Made by a program: the position numbers and the translations under genes. DNA of 37,228 nt from Deltaproteobacteria bacterium (GTDB taxonomy: Bacteria > Desulfobacterota > Desulfobulbia > Desulfobulbales > SURF-16). Shown here one piece after another: positions 8,508 through 18,428 of this stretch. The DNA is taken from the NCBI GenBank assembly GCA_030667965.1, contig DAOUUW010000007.1, forward strand, positions 1 through 37,228, in the 5' to 3' direction. The notes under the pieces were generated by a model, which worked only from the letters and a program-made list of their open reading frames with translations, was not told the origin of the DNA and searched no databases. Positions within the stretch are counted from its first letter, which is position 1, and every line of letters begins with the position of its first letter.

Positions 8508-10655
8508 CTACTGGAGACCGCGGAGAAAATTAAAGGAGCTTTCTTTTCGCCCCTTTCCTCCGGAGGAAAAAACACGGCGCAGGGCCGCTATCTCTTTTTT
8601 GTGAAAATGATGAAATGAGAGGTCTATAACAACAAAATCCACACCAGCCTTTTTAAAATCCTCCTGTCTGGAAAGAAGAGAAAAAGCCTTGTCGGGCAGG
8701 GCCAGCGTCTGTCCCCATTTCTGCACCAGTTCACAGCGTTCTCCCCGGGGACTGATAAAGGTTCGGTTAAATTTAAAAAAATCAGGTTTAAGCCGTGCGG
8801 TAAAAAGCGGCGGTCTGGCGTAAACAGTTAAACCAACCTGGGTTTTATTTTTGCGTCTGCAGATATTTTCAAGAATACTTTTGTCCAGTTCAATGGAAAG
8901 CTGCACATCACCTATTCTTTTTTCATGCAGAAATCTCAAGGCAAGGGAATTGAGCACATTGAAGGTATAATCCGCCGAGATAAACGGTCGCTTACCTGGA
9001 TATGCCGACCGGAAAAGCTGCAACTGGCCAATATGAGATATCATCCAGCGCCGAAAGCCGTTAGCCTGCAGCTCTATAACAGCCTTACGGTAAAAAGCCA
9101 CATCGTCTTCAAGGATCACCGGCGGCAATACCCAGGTAAGACTTCTCACCAGATGCCGATAGGCCTTCTTTTGCTGTTGCAGCTGTCTATAGTTTTCTGC
9201 ATCAAGGGTCACAAGAAAGCGGGCCGGATTGTCAACGACATTGCTGGAAACGATTTTTAAATCAGTGGAGCGAAGCCAGATCGGCAGAAGTGACGGTGGA
9301 TGGGAACGTCTGCTATCCTGTTTTTTTTCTTTTTGTCTTGTAATGGGCTTCAAAGAAAGTTTTCTGTAAATATTTTTCCAGGTCCCCTCTTGCTTAATAT
9401 TTTCAACTTTCCTGTTAAAACTTGATGGATTAATCCTGCTCCTGCGGGACTCCATCTGTCTGCGACTGCGGACATCAACCTTGTACAGTGTGTCTCCAAT
9501 ATCCGACATAATAGCGTCAAGAAAAAGAGTTACCGTCTCTCCCGTATCCGCTGTTTTTCGGGATTGGCCATTACTTTGGATGTCTTTCACAGTGAAGGAT
9601 TTTCTCTCCCCACTTTTTTCATGATGATGCCGCACCCTGTCACCCGTCTCAATATTTTCCTGCAGGTCAAGGGTGATGTTACCGTTTTTTCTCTTTAATA
9701 CCCTGCCAAGAAATTTACCGATATTGCCCGAGTGAAAAGGGGTAATGGCATCCGCCGGCTGGGGAGAAGAAAAATAGCCCCGGGTTGGTTTACGGCCCAT
9801 TGCCCCCTGCAGGATGCGGTGCGCTTCAGGCATGATACTGCCGGCATCCCGGCCCTTATCAATAACCTTGCGGTACGCCCTGACCACTGATCCTACATAA
9901 TTTGCACTGCGCATCCGGCCTTCAATCTTGAAAGAGACAACTCCGGCTTCTGTGAGATCGGACAGTTGGTCAATCGCCTCAAGATCATTCATTGAAAAAA
10001 AATAACCACTTCCCTTGCCACTGCCCTCGCCGGACCAGGTGTATCGCCTGCGGCAGGGCTGTACGCATCGGCCGCGCAAACCACTTTTACCGCCGAGATA
10101 ACCGGAAAACCGACAAAGACCGGAATAACTGAAACAAAGCGCTCCATGGACAAAAACCTCAAGCTCCACCTGGCTGTGCTCATGTATCTTTTTTATTTCC
10201 GCTAACGTCATCTCCCGGGCAAGTACCACCCGCTCAAATCCCATGTCGGCAAACTGCTGCACGTTAATCGAGTTATGGGCTCCCATAAGGGTACTGGCAT
10301 GGATAGTCAGAGAAGGAAAATAATTCTTAATAAGATAATACAGGCCGAGATCCTGGATAATCAGAGCATCAGGGGATAATTTCTCAAGAATAGTCAAGAG
10401 TTCTACAAGCTGGGCAATCTCATCCTCTTTGACAAGACTGTTCATGGCAAGATACACTTTGACCCCGTTGCGGTGACCGTAGTCTATCATGGAAGCAAGT
10501 TCTTCCAGGCTGAAATGTTTGGCCAAAGCCCGGGCATTCATAGCCGGGGCGCCAACGTAAATGGCGTCCGCACCTTCCTCCACTGCCGTGGCAAAAACCT
10601 CAAGAGAACCGGCAGGGGCAAGCAGCTCCGGCTTTTTCAGGGAAAGGCCCTTCAT
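8508..10655 (-). CDS. Peptidase U32 family protein
   Basis: KPELLAPAGSLEVFATAVEEGADAIYVG, VFVHGALCFSYSGLCRFSGYLGGKSGLRGRCVQPCRR; start ATG 10655 overlaps the upstream stop (ATGA). Confidence 0.93.
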   Translation of the reverse strand: MKGLSLKKPELLAPAGSLEVFATAVEEGADAIYVGAPAMNARALAKHFSLEELASMIDYGHRNGVKVYLAMNSLVKEDEIAQLVELLTILEKLSPDALIIQDLGLYYLIKNYFPSLTIHASTLMGAHNSINVQQFADMGFERVVLAREMTLAEIKKIHEHSQVELEVFVHGALCFSYSGLCRFSGYLGGKSGLRGRCVQPCRRRYTWSGEGSGKGSGYFFSMNDLEAIDQLSDLTEAGVVSFKIEGRMRSANYVGSVVRAYRKVIDKGRDAGSIMPEAHRILQGAMGRKPTRGYFSSPQPADAITPFHSGNIGKFLGRVLKRKNGNITLDLQENIETGDRVRHHHEKSGERKSFTVKDIQSNGQSRKTADTGETVTLFLDAIMSDIGDTLYKVDVRSRRQMESRRSRINPSSFNRKVENIKQEGTWKNIYRKLSLKPITRQKEKKQDSRRSHPPSLLPIWLRSTDLKIVSSNVVDNPARFLVTLDAENYRQLQQQKKAYRHLVRSLTWVLPPVILEDDVAFYRKAVIELQANGFRRWMISHIGQLQLFRSAYPGKRPFISADYTFNVLNSLALRFLHEKRIGDVQLSIELDKSILENICRRKNKTQVGLTVYARPPLFTARLKPDFFKFNRTFISPRGERCELVQKWGQTLALPDKAFSLLSRQEDFKKAGVDFVVIDLSFHHFHKKEIAALRRVFSSGGKGRKESSFNFLRGLQ

Positions 10656-12022
10656 TCGTCGTCGACCGGCAGGATACAAAAGAAGTTATTTCCCTCTTTT
10701 GTCGCCTCATAGCCGGCTTCACCGCCATGCATCTCAACCACATGCTTGACAAAAGTCAGCCCATGTCCGGTGCCGGCCTCCAGGCCAATATTTTTGCCGC
10801 GAAAACCTTCACTGAAAACGGATTCCGCATCAGCATTGTCAAGATGAGGACCGGTTGAAAAAACATTAAATTTAATTCCCGAACGTCCAGGAGCGAAATA
10901 ATCAACAAGTTCCTGCACGCCATAGGCCAGGGCCTTTCGAGGAGCCCCCCCGTGATCAATAATAACTTCAGTATATTTCACGGCATTCGAAAAAAAATTG
11001 GCATACACCTGGGACAAAAGACCGATGTCCACCCGTAAAGGAATCTGCGCCACGGCCATATCCAGAGGACACTCAATGGTTATACCCTGGGAACGTAATC
11101 TGGCGGCAAACTGATCAAGCTGGGGCAGGATAATCTCCGTTTCTACGAAACATTTTTTTGAATGAAGAACAAGATGCCCCTGCTCAAAATGATCTCTGCG
11201 AAAGAGACTCTCCAGAAAAAGACTGCAGTTGCCATGATGCTTGAGCATCTCCTGGTGATAATCGGTTAAATCCTGGTGCAGCACGGAAACCCGGGAAATA
11301 ATCTCTTCACATTCACCTTCCTTGAAGTCATAGGAGTCTTTCATGCGAATCATCTTTTTCTCAAGCTGCTCAACATCGCAAATCTTTGCCCGTATGCGGT
11401 TAAAGAGATGCTTAAAATACATATTCGGGATGATGACATTATGCTCAATATCCATCACCAGGCTATTTATGAATTTGAGATGCTTGATATTCTGCTGGGA
11501 AACCCGCCGGTTATAGAGGTTGTAGCCGATACGGTTGGCAAATTTGCCGAGAAAAAACTGATCCTGCTCCGTAATATCCTTATCAGACTCAATCTCCAGC
11601 ACGCCGAGCAGCAAATCCTCCCGGTTAAGAACATCGGCCTCCACCTTGGGCGCCCTATAAATGATGGGAACAACACATGCCCCATGTGCCCCGTACATTT
11701 TAGAGGCAAGATGGACATGGGCGGGAACCGGAGCAGGCTCGGACAGCAACCCTGTACGGCTGTCACAGATTAACTCCAGGCAGCCACTGGACTCGTTGAC
11801 CAGATAGAGACGGGCGGTGACACCCATAAATTCGCGCAGAACAAAAACCGAAATCCGATAGAAATCTTCAAGAGAACTGTACTCCTGAGCGAGATCAAAA
11901 AAAGTTTTCAGGATATCGTTCTGGGCTCGGCTAAAATTATAACGCTGGTAATCAAGCCGTTTCCGGATTATACGACCATTGATCTCCTTCATTTTTCCGC
12001 CTTTGTGCTCCATCTTGACCAT
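10652..12022 (-). CDS. GAF-like sensor histidine kinase with HATPase domain
   Basis: N-terminal GAF-like region; N-box VYANFFSNAVKYTE and G2-like GTGHGLTFVKHVVEMHGG. Confidence 0.8.
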   Translation of the reverse strand: MVKMEHKGGKMKEINGRIIRKRLDYQRYNFSRAQNDILKTFFDLAQEYSSLEDFYRISVFVLREFMGVTARLYLVNESSGCLELICDSRTGLLSEPAPVPAHVHLASKMYGAHGACVVPIIYRAPKVEADVLNREDLLLGVLEIESDKDITEQDQFFLGKFANRIGYNLYNRRVSQQNIKHLKFINSLVMDIEHNVIIPNMYFKHLFNRIRAKICDVEQLEKKMIRMKDSYDFKEGECEEIISRVSVLHQDLTDYHQEMLKHHGNCSLFLESLFRRDHFEQGHLVLHSKKCFVETEIILPQLDQFAARLRSQGITIECPLDMAVAQIPLRVDIGLLSQVYANFFSNAVKYTEVIIDHGGAPRKALAYGVQELVDYFAPGRSGIKFNVFSTGPHLDNADAESVFSEGFRGKNIGLEAGTGHGLTFVKHVVEMHGGEAGYEATKEGNNFFCILPVDDE

Positions 12023-12031
12023 GACCTCCGC

Positions 12032-12577
12032 TTACATATCCGTTTTCAAAATGACCTCATCCCGCCCGCCTTTCTCCTGCAGGATGACATGAATATGGTC
12101 GGTGACGTTTTCCTGGACATCAAGTCCCTTATAATTCGGTTCAATGGGCAGCTCACGACCGCATTTCCTGTTAATAAGCACAGCAAGCTGGATGGAACGA
12201 GGACGCCCCAGGTCCATGATGGCATCAAGGGCCGCCCGAATCGTTCTGCCGGTATAAAGAACGTCATCAACCAGAACAAGCGTATATTCCTCCACTGAAA
12301 AAGGAATATCCGTAGTTTTAACAATGGGATTCTGCGAGACAAGACTCCAGTCGTCACGGTAAAGCGTGATATCCAGCGAGCCCACCGGCAGCTTCAGCCC
12401 TTCATGCTGCTGAATAATATCCCGTAGCCGATCCGCCAGAAAAACACCGCCTGTATGGATACCGATGAGGGCAAGTTTTTTAATGCCCCGGGTATCCTCC
12501 ATGATCTGCAGGGCCATGCGGGTCAGGGAACGTTCAATGTCCTGGCCCGACATTATCTGTAAATTTTGCAATGCCAC
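12032..12577 (-). CDS. pyrR: Bifunctional pyr operon regulator / uracil phosphoribosyltransferase PyrR
   Basis: LALIGIHTGGVFLADRL, LDITLYRDDW, PRTase motif LVLVDDVLYTGRTIRAALDAI. Confidence 0.95.
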   Translation of the reverse strand: MALQNLQIMSGQDIERSLTRMALQIMEDTRGIKKLALIGIHTGGVFLADRLRDIIQQHEGLKLPVGSLDITLYRDDWSLVSQNPIVKTTDIPFSVEEYTLVLVDDVLYTGRTIRAALDAIMDLGRPRSIQLAVLINRKCGRELPIEPNYKGLDVQENVTDHIHVILQEKGGRDEVILKTDM

Positions 12578-12588
12578 TTTTTTATCTC

Positions 12589-13155
12589 CTACGCCCAGAA
12601 AGATGCAACGCCCCTGTCGTGCACAAGGTTAATTGCTTCGGGAAAGGCCTCGCATTCCGCCTCAAACACTTTGGCGGCAATATCATCGGGGTTATCACCA
12701 TCGGCAAGCTGGACGCATTTCTGCACAATAATGGGACCCTCATCGTACACCTCATTGGCAAAATGCACCGTACAACCGCTCACCTTTACGCCCCGTTTAT
12801 GCACGGCCCGATGCACGTGCATGCCGTAGTACCCCGCTCCACAAAAAGAGGGAATAAGGGATGGGTGAATATTGATCACATTTTTAGCCAGGCGGGCCGG
12901 CGGTTCATAGAGTTTCAAAAAACCGGCCAGCAGCACCAGGTCCACCTCGTAATCATCTATAATCTTGTTAATAGCCTCATTGCCGGAAGCCTGGAAGGCA
13001 GGATAGCCGTACTTAACAGCCTTCTGCAACCCCAAAGCATCCTTCGCATTGGAGATGACCACCTCAATACTTCCCTGCATGGTACCGTTTTGAATCCTTT
13101 CGTGGAAATTATCCAGGGTCCGGCCGGTACCGGAAAGAAAAACTGCCATTTTCAT
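12589..13155 (-). CDS. purN: Phosphoribosylglycinamide formyltransferase
   Basis: MAVFLSGTGRTLDNF, VDLVLLAGFLKLYEPP, NIHPSLIPSFCGAGYYGMHVHRAV. Confidence 0.92.
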   Translation of the reverse strand: MKMAVFLSGTGRTLDNFHERIQNGTMQGSIEVVISNAKDALGLQKAVKYGYPAFQASGNEAINKIIDDYEVDLVLLAGFLKLYEPPARLAKNVINIHPSLIPSFCGAGYYGMHVHRAVHKRGVKVSGCTVHFANEVYDEGPIIVQKCVQLADGDNPDDIAAKVFEAECEAFPEAINLVHDRGVASFWA

Positions 13156-13164
13156 GGGGGCACC

Positions 13165-13779
13165 TCAGGAAAGTTCGGAATGGGTATCCGCGTCTATGTT
13201 GTCAAGCCAGTTAATGATTGCCGTATCGTATTTGCTCGTTAAGGCAAAAACTTTACGGGCCAGCTTAAAACGGGTCTTTAAGCTGGTGTTGCCGGTCTCT
13301 TTTATTTCGCTGATAACGGTGGGGTAATCGGCAGGATCCACAATAACGGTAACATCTGCATAGTTTTTTGCCGCAGCACGCAGCATGGTGGGTCCGCCGA
13401 TATCAATATTTTCAATGGCATTGGCCAAAGTACAGTCCGGATCAGCCGTGGTCTTGTCAAATGCGTAGAGATTCACCGCAACGATGTCTATGGCCTGCAG
13501 GCCGTGCTCCTTCATTTGACGTAAATGATCAGGGTTGTTTTTCCGGGCAAGGATACCGCCATGAACCTTGGGGTGCAAGGTTTTGACGCGACCATCGAGC
13601 ATTTCCGGAAAACCGGTAAATTCGGACACATCTTTGACGGCAATGCCATTGTCCCGCATTTTCTTAGCCGTACCGCCGGTTGAAAGAATCTCTATACCGA
13701 GACCCTCAAGCTCCCTGGCAAAACCTTCAATTCCTGATTTATCAGTCAGGCTGATGAGTGCTCTTTCTGCTTTTTTCAT
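13165..13779 (-). CDS. IMP cyclohydrolase (PurH N-terminal MGS-like domain only)
   Basis: [70 protein letters not shown]; ends at 204 aa with no AICAR transformylase domain. Confidence 0.93.
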   Translation of the reverse strand: MKKAERALISLTDKSGIEGFARELEGLGIEILSTGGTAKKMRDNGIAVKDVSEFTGFPEMLDGRVKTLHPKVHGGILARKNNPDHLRQMKEHGLQAIDIVAVNLYAFDKTTADPDCTLANAIENIDIGGPTMLRAAAKNYADVTVIVDPADYPTVISEIKETGNTSLKTRFKLARKVFALTSKYDTAIINWLDNIDADTHSELS

Positions 13780-13816
13780 TATATGCTCCCATTATTTTGA
13801 TTGAAATGTCTATATA

Positions 13817-14212
13817 TTATTCAGTTTTCCTTATAAAACTTCGAATAAGCCGTCTATCTCTTTTCCCGGGACGCTTTGCCGGGGGGAAATCCCTGCTCAT
13901 ACGCTGGAGACGCCGCTCTTCCCCGCTCATCTCCCGGGTGGCCAAACTTTCCTCGGTCTCCTCATACAATGTCTGCGCCACCGAAGCCGGGCCGCGCTTA
14001 TCCGCAAGATCCCGGACAACAACGACAAACACCGTTTCATTTCTGACGATGCGCAGCTCATCTCCAACGACAACGCAACGGGCCGATTTTACCCTGGCCC
14101 CATTGAGGTGGACATGTCCGCCGCTCACCGCCCGGGACGCCATGGATCTTGTTTTAAAAAACCGGGCAGCCCAAAGCCATTTATCTATCCGTACTTTCTT
14201 GTCTATGGACAT
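13817..14212 (-). CDS. RNA-binding S4 domain protein (Hsp15-like)
   Basis: VRIDKWLWAARFFKTRSMASRAVSGGHVHLNGARVKSA; start taken at ATG 14212. Confidence 0.9.
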   Translation of the reverse strand: MSIDKKVRIDKWLWAARFFKTRSMASRAVSGGHVHLNGARVKSARCVVVGDELRIVRNETVFVVVVRDLADKRGPASVAQTLYEETEESLATREMSGEERRLQRMSRDFPPAKRPGKRDRRLIRSFIRKTE

Positions 14213-14434
14213 AATAATACACTGTAACAAAAACACCACTGAACAGTTGAACAATTCATATTGCGTCAAAAAAATATCGCGCTCTGCTCAGATATTCATC
14301 CTGAATCCTGAATCCTGGAAAATACCATAATTTATCCAGTCAGGCAAAGAACTTCACCACACCGCCTTTTTCAAGTAATTCCAGCAAAGAAACCTGTTGG
14401 CGGGCAAGGCAAAAAAAGGTAATAAGAAGCTCCC

Positions 14435-15181
14435 ATGAAACTGAAAACCGTCGGCATAAAAAATATCAGCTATCCTGTCAAAGTGCGTGAAAAATCGGGC
14501 GGAATGCAATCCACCGTTGCCGGCATCACCTTACAGGCAAATATGCCCCGGCATTACAGGGAAACCTGCGTGTCAACCTTCCTTTCCCTGCTAAACAAGT
14601 ATCAGGAGGACATGAGCGTCACCATCTTCCCCGAGCTGTTGATAGAAACCCGGGACAAACTGCAGGCCCATTCAGCCCGACTGGAAATGACATTTCCCTA
14701 TTTCCTTGAAAAAAAGGCCCCTGTCACCAAAACTCCCAGTCTCATGGAGTACACCTGTCGCTTCACCTGCGGCATTGGCGAGGATGAAGATTTCATCCTG
14801 TCGGTATGGGTGCCCAGCACAACCCTCTGCCCCTGTTCAAAAGAAATCAGTAACTGCGGAGCCCATAATCAGCGCGCGGAAATTAATCTCAACGTCATAG
14901 CAAAGGGTTTTATCTGGGTTGAAGATCTTATTGCCCTGGTGGAGTCAGGCGTTTCCTGCGAGGTCTTTTCAATTTTAAAACGACCGGACGAAAAGTATGT
15001 CACCGAACAGGCCTACAACAACCCAATGTTTGTTGAAGATGTGGTCCGGAAGGTGGCGGAAATGGCCCGGGCCCATCCAAACATCTCCTGGTTTTCCGTG
15101 GGCGTGGAAAGCTTTGAATCCATTCACAAGCATAGCGCCTATGCCTATGCAGACAGCGACGACATCATCGACGAAAAATAG
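14435..15181 (+). CDS. folE2: GTP cyclohydrolase FolE2 (type IB)
   Basis: VGIKNISYPVKVREK, CPCSKEISNCGAHNQRAEI, FEVESIHKHSAYA-like C-terminus. Confidence 0.94.
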   Translation: MKLKTVGIKNISYPVKVREKSGGMQSTVAGITLQANMPRHYRETCVSTFLSLLNKYQEDMSVTIFPELLIETRDKLQAHSARLEMTFPYFLEKKAPVTKTPSLMEYTCRFTCGIGEDEDFILSVWVPSTTLCPCSKEISNCGAHNQRAEINLNVIAKGFIWVEDLIALVESGVSCEVFSILKRPDEKYVTEQAYNNPMFVEDVVRKVAEMARAHPNISWFSVGVESFESIHKHSAYAYADSDDIIDEK

Positions 15182-15193
15182 CCGCCATTCTGT

Positions 15194-15841
15194 TCAACCT
15201 GACCCGTACAGTCCATTTGCATAAATATATTTTCCTACGCCTTGCGGAACTATCCCGCTGATCCCCTGCTTTTGCCCCAGTCTTTCCCTTATCATTGACG
15301 ACGACACCTGCACCGGTTCCATGGACAGAGAATAGATCCTGCTTCCTTCCTGAGACTGCCGGACGCCCTCTTTTACCTGCTGATATTCACCAAAAAAACG
15401 CATCACCACCTCTTTCACACCTGACTTAAAATGAGACCTGCGATCTATGACCACAAAATTATAGTCAGCAAGCAGTTTTCTGTATTTTTTCCAGGTGGTG
15501 ATTTCGGCAAAGGCATCAAGACCGATGATAAAATAAAAGGATGCATCCGGCCCCAAGCGCTTACGAAACAGGGTCAGCGTATCGATGGTATAGGATGGAC
15601 CGCCTCGCTCCGCTTCAATTGTTGAGACGGAAAACCGCTCCTCATCAGCCAATGCAAGCTCCAGCATGGCAACTCTGCCGGAAAAGGGGGTTATATGCTG
15701 ATCGGATTTATGCGGGGGTGAGGCCGCAGGAATAAAAAGCAGTTCATCAAGGTAAAGCTGCTCAATGGCTGCCCGGGCCACAGCCATATGGCCGTTATGG
15801 ACCGGATCAAAAGTGCCGCCGAAAAAGCCGATTTGCCTCAT
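15194..15841 (-). CDS. nadD: Nicotinate-nucleotide adenylyltransferase
   Basis: IGFFGGTFDPVHNGHMAVARAA, PHK motif, VSSSMIRERL. Confidence 0.95.
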   Translation of the reverse strand: MRQIGFFGGTFDPVHNGHMAVARAAIEQLYLDELLFIPAASPPHKSDQHITPFSGRVAMLELALADEERFSVSTIEAERGGPSYTIDTLTLFRKRLGPDASFYFIIGLDAFAEITTWKKYRKLLADYNFVVIDRRSHFKSGVKEVVMRFFGEYQQVKEGVRQSQEGSRIYSLSMEPVQVSSSMIRERLGQKQGISGIVPQGVGKYIYANGLYGSG

Positions 15842-15866
15842 TGGTCTGCCTGGCCCACGTCAGGCC

Positions 15867-17123
15867 TTACACGCGAACCTGTCCGTCACCATAAACAATA
15901 AATTTCCTGGTGGTCAATTCTTTGAGACCCATTGGGCCATACGCATGTAATTTGGTTGTGCTGATGCCGATTTCAGCACCAAGACCGAACTGTCCGCCAT
16001 CACTGAAACGGGTCGAAGCGTTGACCATGACGGCCGAAGCATCCACCTCTTTTAGAAATCGCTGGGAATTAGTGTAATTATTGGTGACAATTACCTCGGT
16101 ATGCTGGGAGCCATAGGCGACGATATGCTCCATGGCCTCATCAAGACCGGACACAACTTTTACGGAAAGAATCAGATCCAGGTACTCCATGGGCCAGTCC
16201 TCTTCGGTGGCCGGAACGGCATTGGGAAGCAGGGCGCAGGTTTTAGCGCAACCCCTGATCTCCACCCCGGCTTTTTCAAGCTCCGCCCCTGCCTTCGGTA
16301 AAAAATCGGCGGCAATATTCTCATGCACCAGCATAGTTTCCAGGGCATTGCATACACCTGGACGCTGCACTTTACCATTCATGACAATGTCTGTTGCCAT
16401 AGAGATGTCCGCAGTTTCATCGACAAAAACATGACAGACACCTTTATAATGTTTGAGCACCGGAATACGGGAGTTTTCAGAGACAAAACGGATAAGCCCC
16501 TCCCCTCCCCTTGGAATGATAAGATCAATTTCTTCTTCCAGGGCCAGCATGAAGGTGACGGCCTCCCTGTCTGTTACCGGGATAACCTGAATAGCGGCAG
16601 CGTCAATATTTTCTGCGGCAAGAGAATCCTGCAGAACTTTTGCCAGGGCAAGATTTGAATGAATGGCTTCAGATCCACCGCGCAGCAGGATGGCATTACC
16701 CGCCTTCAGGCAAAGAGCGGCGGCATCCACCGTTACATTGGGACGCGACTCGTAAATCATGCCGATAACTCCTAAAGGAATCCGCATACGGCCCACCATG
16801 ATACCGCTTGGCCGTTTGACCATCTCGCTCACCTCACCCACCGGATCCGGAAGGGCTGCAACCTCCTTCAGGCCGTTAATCATGGAGTCAAGCACCTTGT
16901 CGGAAAGGGTCAAGCGATCCAGCATGGCATCTGACAGCCCCTTTTCACGCCCTGCTGCCAGGTCTTTTTCATTTTCCCGGCAAATAAACTCTTTCTGCTC
17001 AACAAGGGCGTCGGCCATACGGAGAAGGACACGGTTTTTTCCCTCGGTTGACAGGCTGATCAAGTTGCGGGCAGCCCTTTTTGCCTCTCTGGCCATGGAC
17101 TGAATCGTTTCCTGGATTGTCAT
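15867..17123 (-). CDS. proA: Glutamate-5-semialdehyde dehydrogenase
   Basis: IGMIYESRPNVTVDAAALCLKAGNAILLRGGSEA, HTEVIVTNNYTNSQRFLKEVDASAVMVNASTRFSDGGQFGLGAEIGIST. Confidence 0.97.
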   Translation of the reverse strand: MTIQETIQSMAREAKRAARNLISLSTEGKNRVLLRMADALVEQKEFICRENEKDLAAGREKGLSDAMLDRLTLSDKVLDSMINGLKEVAALPDPVGEVSEMVKRPSGIMVGRMRIPLGVIGMIYESRPNVTVDAAALCLKAGNAILLRGGSEAIHSNLALAKVLQDSLAAENIDAAAIQVIPVTDREAVTFMLALEEEIDLIIPRGGEGLIRFVSENSRIPVLKHYKGVCHVFVDETADISMATDIVMNGKVQRPGVCNALETMLVHENIAADFLPKAGAELEKAGVEIRGCAKTCALLPNAVPATEEDWPMEYLDLILSVKVVSGLDEAMEHIVAYGSQHTEVIVTNNYTNSQRFLKEVDASAVMVNASTRFSDGGQFGLGAEIGISTTKLHAYGPMGLKELTTRKFIVYGDGQVRV

Positions 17124-17173
17124 GATGTACTCCTTTCAATTAGCCAACCTGGACAGGCTGGAAATATAAAATC

Positions 17174-17246
17174 AAAATTCAAAAGACAAAAATCAAAAAG
17201 AAGGTACCTCTCTTTTTAACTTTTAATTTTTGCCTTTTGAATTTTG
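17174..17246. repeat. AT-rich palindromic repeat between proB and proA
   Basis: AAAATTCAAAAGACAAAAATCAAAAAG ... CTTTTTAACTTTTAATTTTTGCCTTTTGAATTTT; imperfect long hairpin. Confidence 0.7.
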
Positions 17247-17261
17247 CCTTTTCCCTTCAAC

Positions 17262-18428
17262 CTAAAGCATAACAAGATTGTCCCTATGCACAACCTCATC
17301 GCTGTCTTTAAAACCGAGAATTTTCTCGATCTCGGAGGTATGGCGGCCATGTATTTTATCAATTTGTTTGGAATTATAACTGACTAGTCCTGCAGCAATG
17401 GCCCTGCCGCTCTTATCCAGACAATGAACAGGATCACCAACACCGAATTCACCCCGCACCTCGCGAATTCCGGAAGGGAGTAGACTCTTGCCGTTTTGCT
17501 CCAGAGCACGACAGGCTCCCGAATCAAGAACAAGAAACCCCTTGGGCCGTAATGTATAGGCAATCCAATGCTTTCTGCTTGCCATTTTTTCAGCTTTGGG
17601 CAGAAAAAAAGTACCGACAGGCTCTCCTGCAAAAAGTTTCTGCAAAACTCCAGGCTCCCGACCCGGACCGATAAAAGAACTACCCCCCCTGGCCGCAACC
17701 ATTTTTGCAGCCAGAATCTTACTGCGCATACCACCTGTACCGAGGCTGGAACCACAGATGTTGCCGGCCATGTTCTCCACCTCGTCAGTAATATCGGCAA
17801 CGGTGTGAACTCGTTGGGCATTGGTATCGGTACAGGGATTGCCCGTATAGAGGCCGTCTACATCCGTCAGACAAATAAAGACGTCGGCATCAATAAGGTT
17901 GGTCACCATGGCCCCCAGGGTGTCATTGTCGCCAAACCGCAGTTCTTTGACGGAAACAGTGTCGTTTTCATTGATAATCGGCAGGATGCCCCACTCAAAA
18001 AGGGTGGACATGGTATTTCTGATATTGAGGTAACGATCACGATGGGAAAGATCGTCATGGGTGAGCAGCACCTGGGCAACCTTCTGATCATAATGGCTGA
18101 AGAGATCCTCGTAGGTCCGCATCAGACTCGATTGTCCAACGGCGGCAGCGGCCTGTTTTTCCCGCATTTTCAAAATGCGGTTATTGAGACCAAGCTTCTT
18201 ACGTCCGGCGGCTACTGCACCGGAACTGACCAGAATTACCTCACGACCGCTCTGGATGAGAAAGGAAAGTTCACAGGCAAGATTTTCAAGCACACTGTAA
18301 TTCAGGCCGGAACCAGTGGTGAGAACGGCACTGCCAACCTTGACCACAACACGTTTTGCCTCCTCAAGGTGCCCCCTGCGAAGTTCAATGCCATTATCAA
18401 TTGATACCTGAAACGTCATCTTCTTCAA
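17262..18428 (-). CDS. proB: Glutamate 5-kinase with C-terminal PUA domain
   Basis: RVVVKVGSAVLTTGSGLN, VSSGAVAAGRKKLG, LPIINENDTVSVKELRFGDNDTLGAMV, C-terminal PUA-like region. Confidence 0.96.
   Translation of the reverse strand: MKKMTFQVSIDNGIELRRGHLEEAKRVVVKVGSAVLTTGSGLNYSVLENLACELSFLIQSGREVILVSSGAVAAGRKKLGLNNRILKMREKQAAAAVGQSSLMRTYEDLFSHYDQKVAQVLLTHDDLSHRDRYLNIRNTMSTLFEWGILPIINENDTVSVKELRFGDNDTLGAMVTNLIDADVFICLTDVDGLYTGNPCTDTNAQRVHTVADITDEVENMAGNICGSSLGTGGMRSKILAAKMVAARGGSSFIGPGREPGVLQKLFAGEPVGTFFLPKAEKMASRKHWIAYTLRPKGFLVLDSGACRALEQNGKSLLPSGIREVRGEFGVGDPVHCLDKSGRAIAAGLVSYNSKQIDKIHGRHTSEIEKILGFKDSDEVVHRDNLVML

Noticed and set aside
12032-12577. PyrR-type RNA attenuator next to pyrR
   Set aside because: The spacers around pyrR are only about 10 bp, too short for an attenuator, and no pyr genes are visible.
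14330-14434. folE2 leader as a THF or preQ1 riboswitch
   Set aside because: I could not recognise the conserved core of either class; an Infernal/Rfam scan would be needed.
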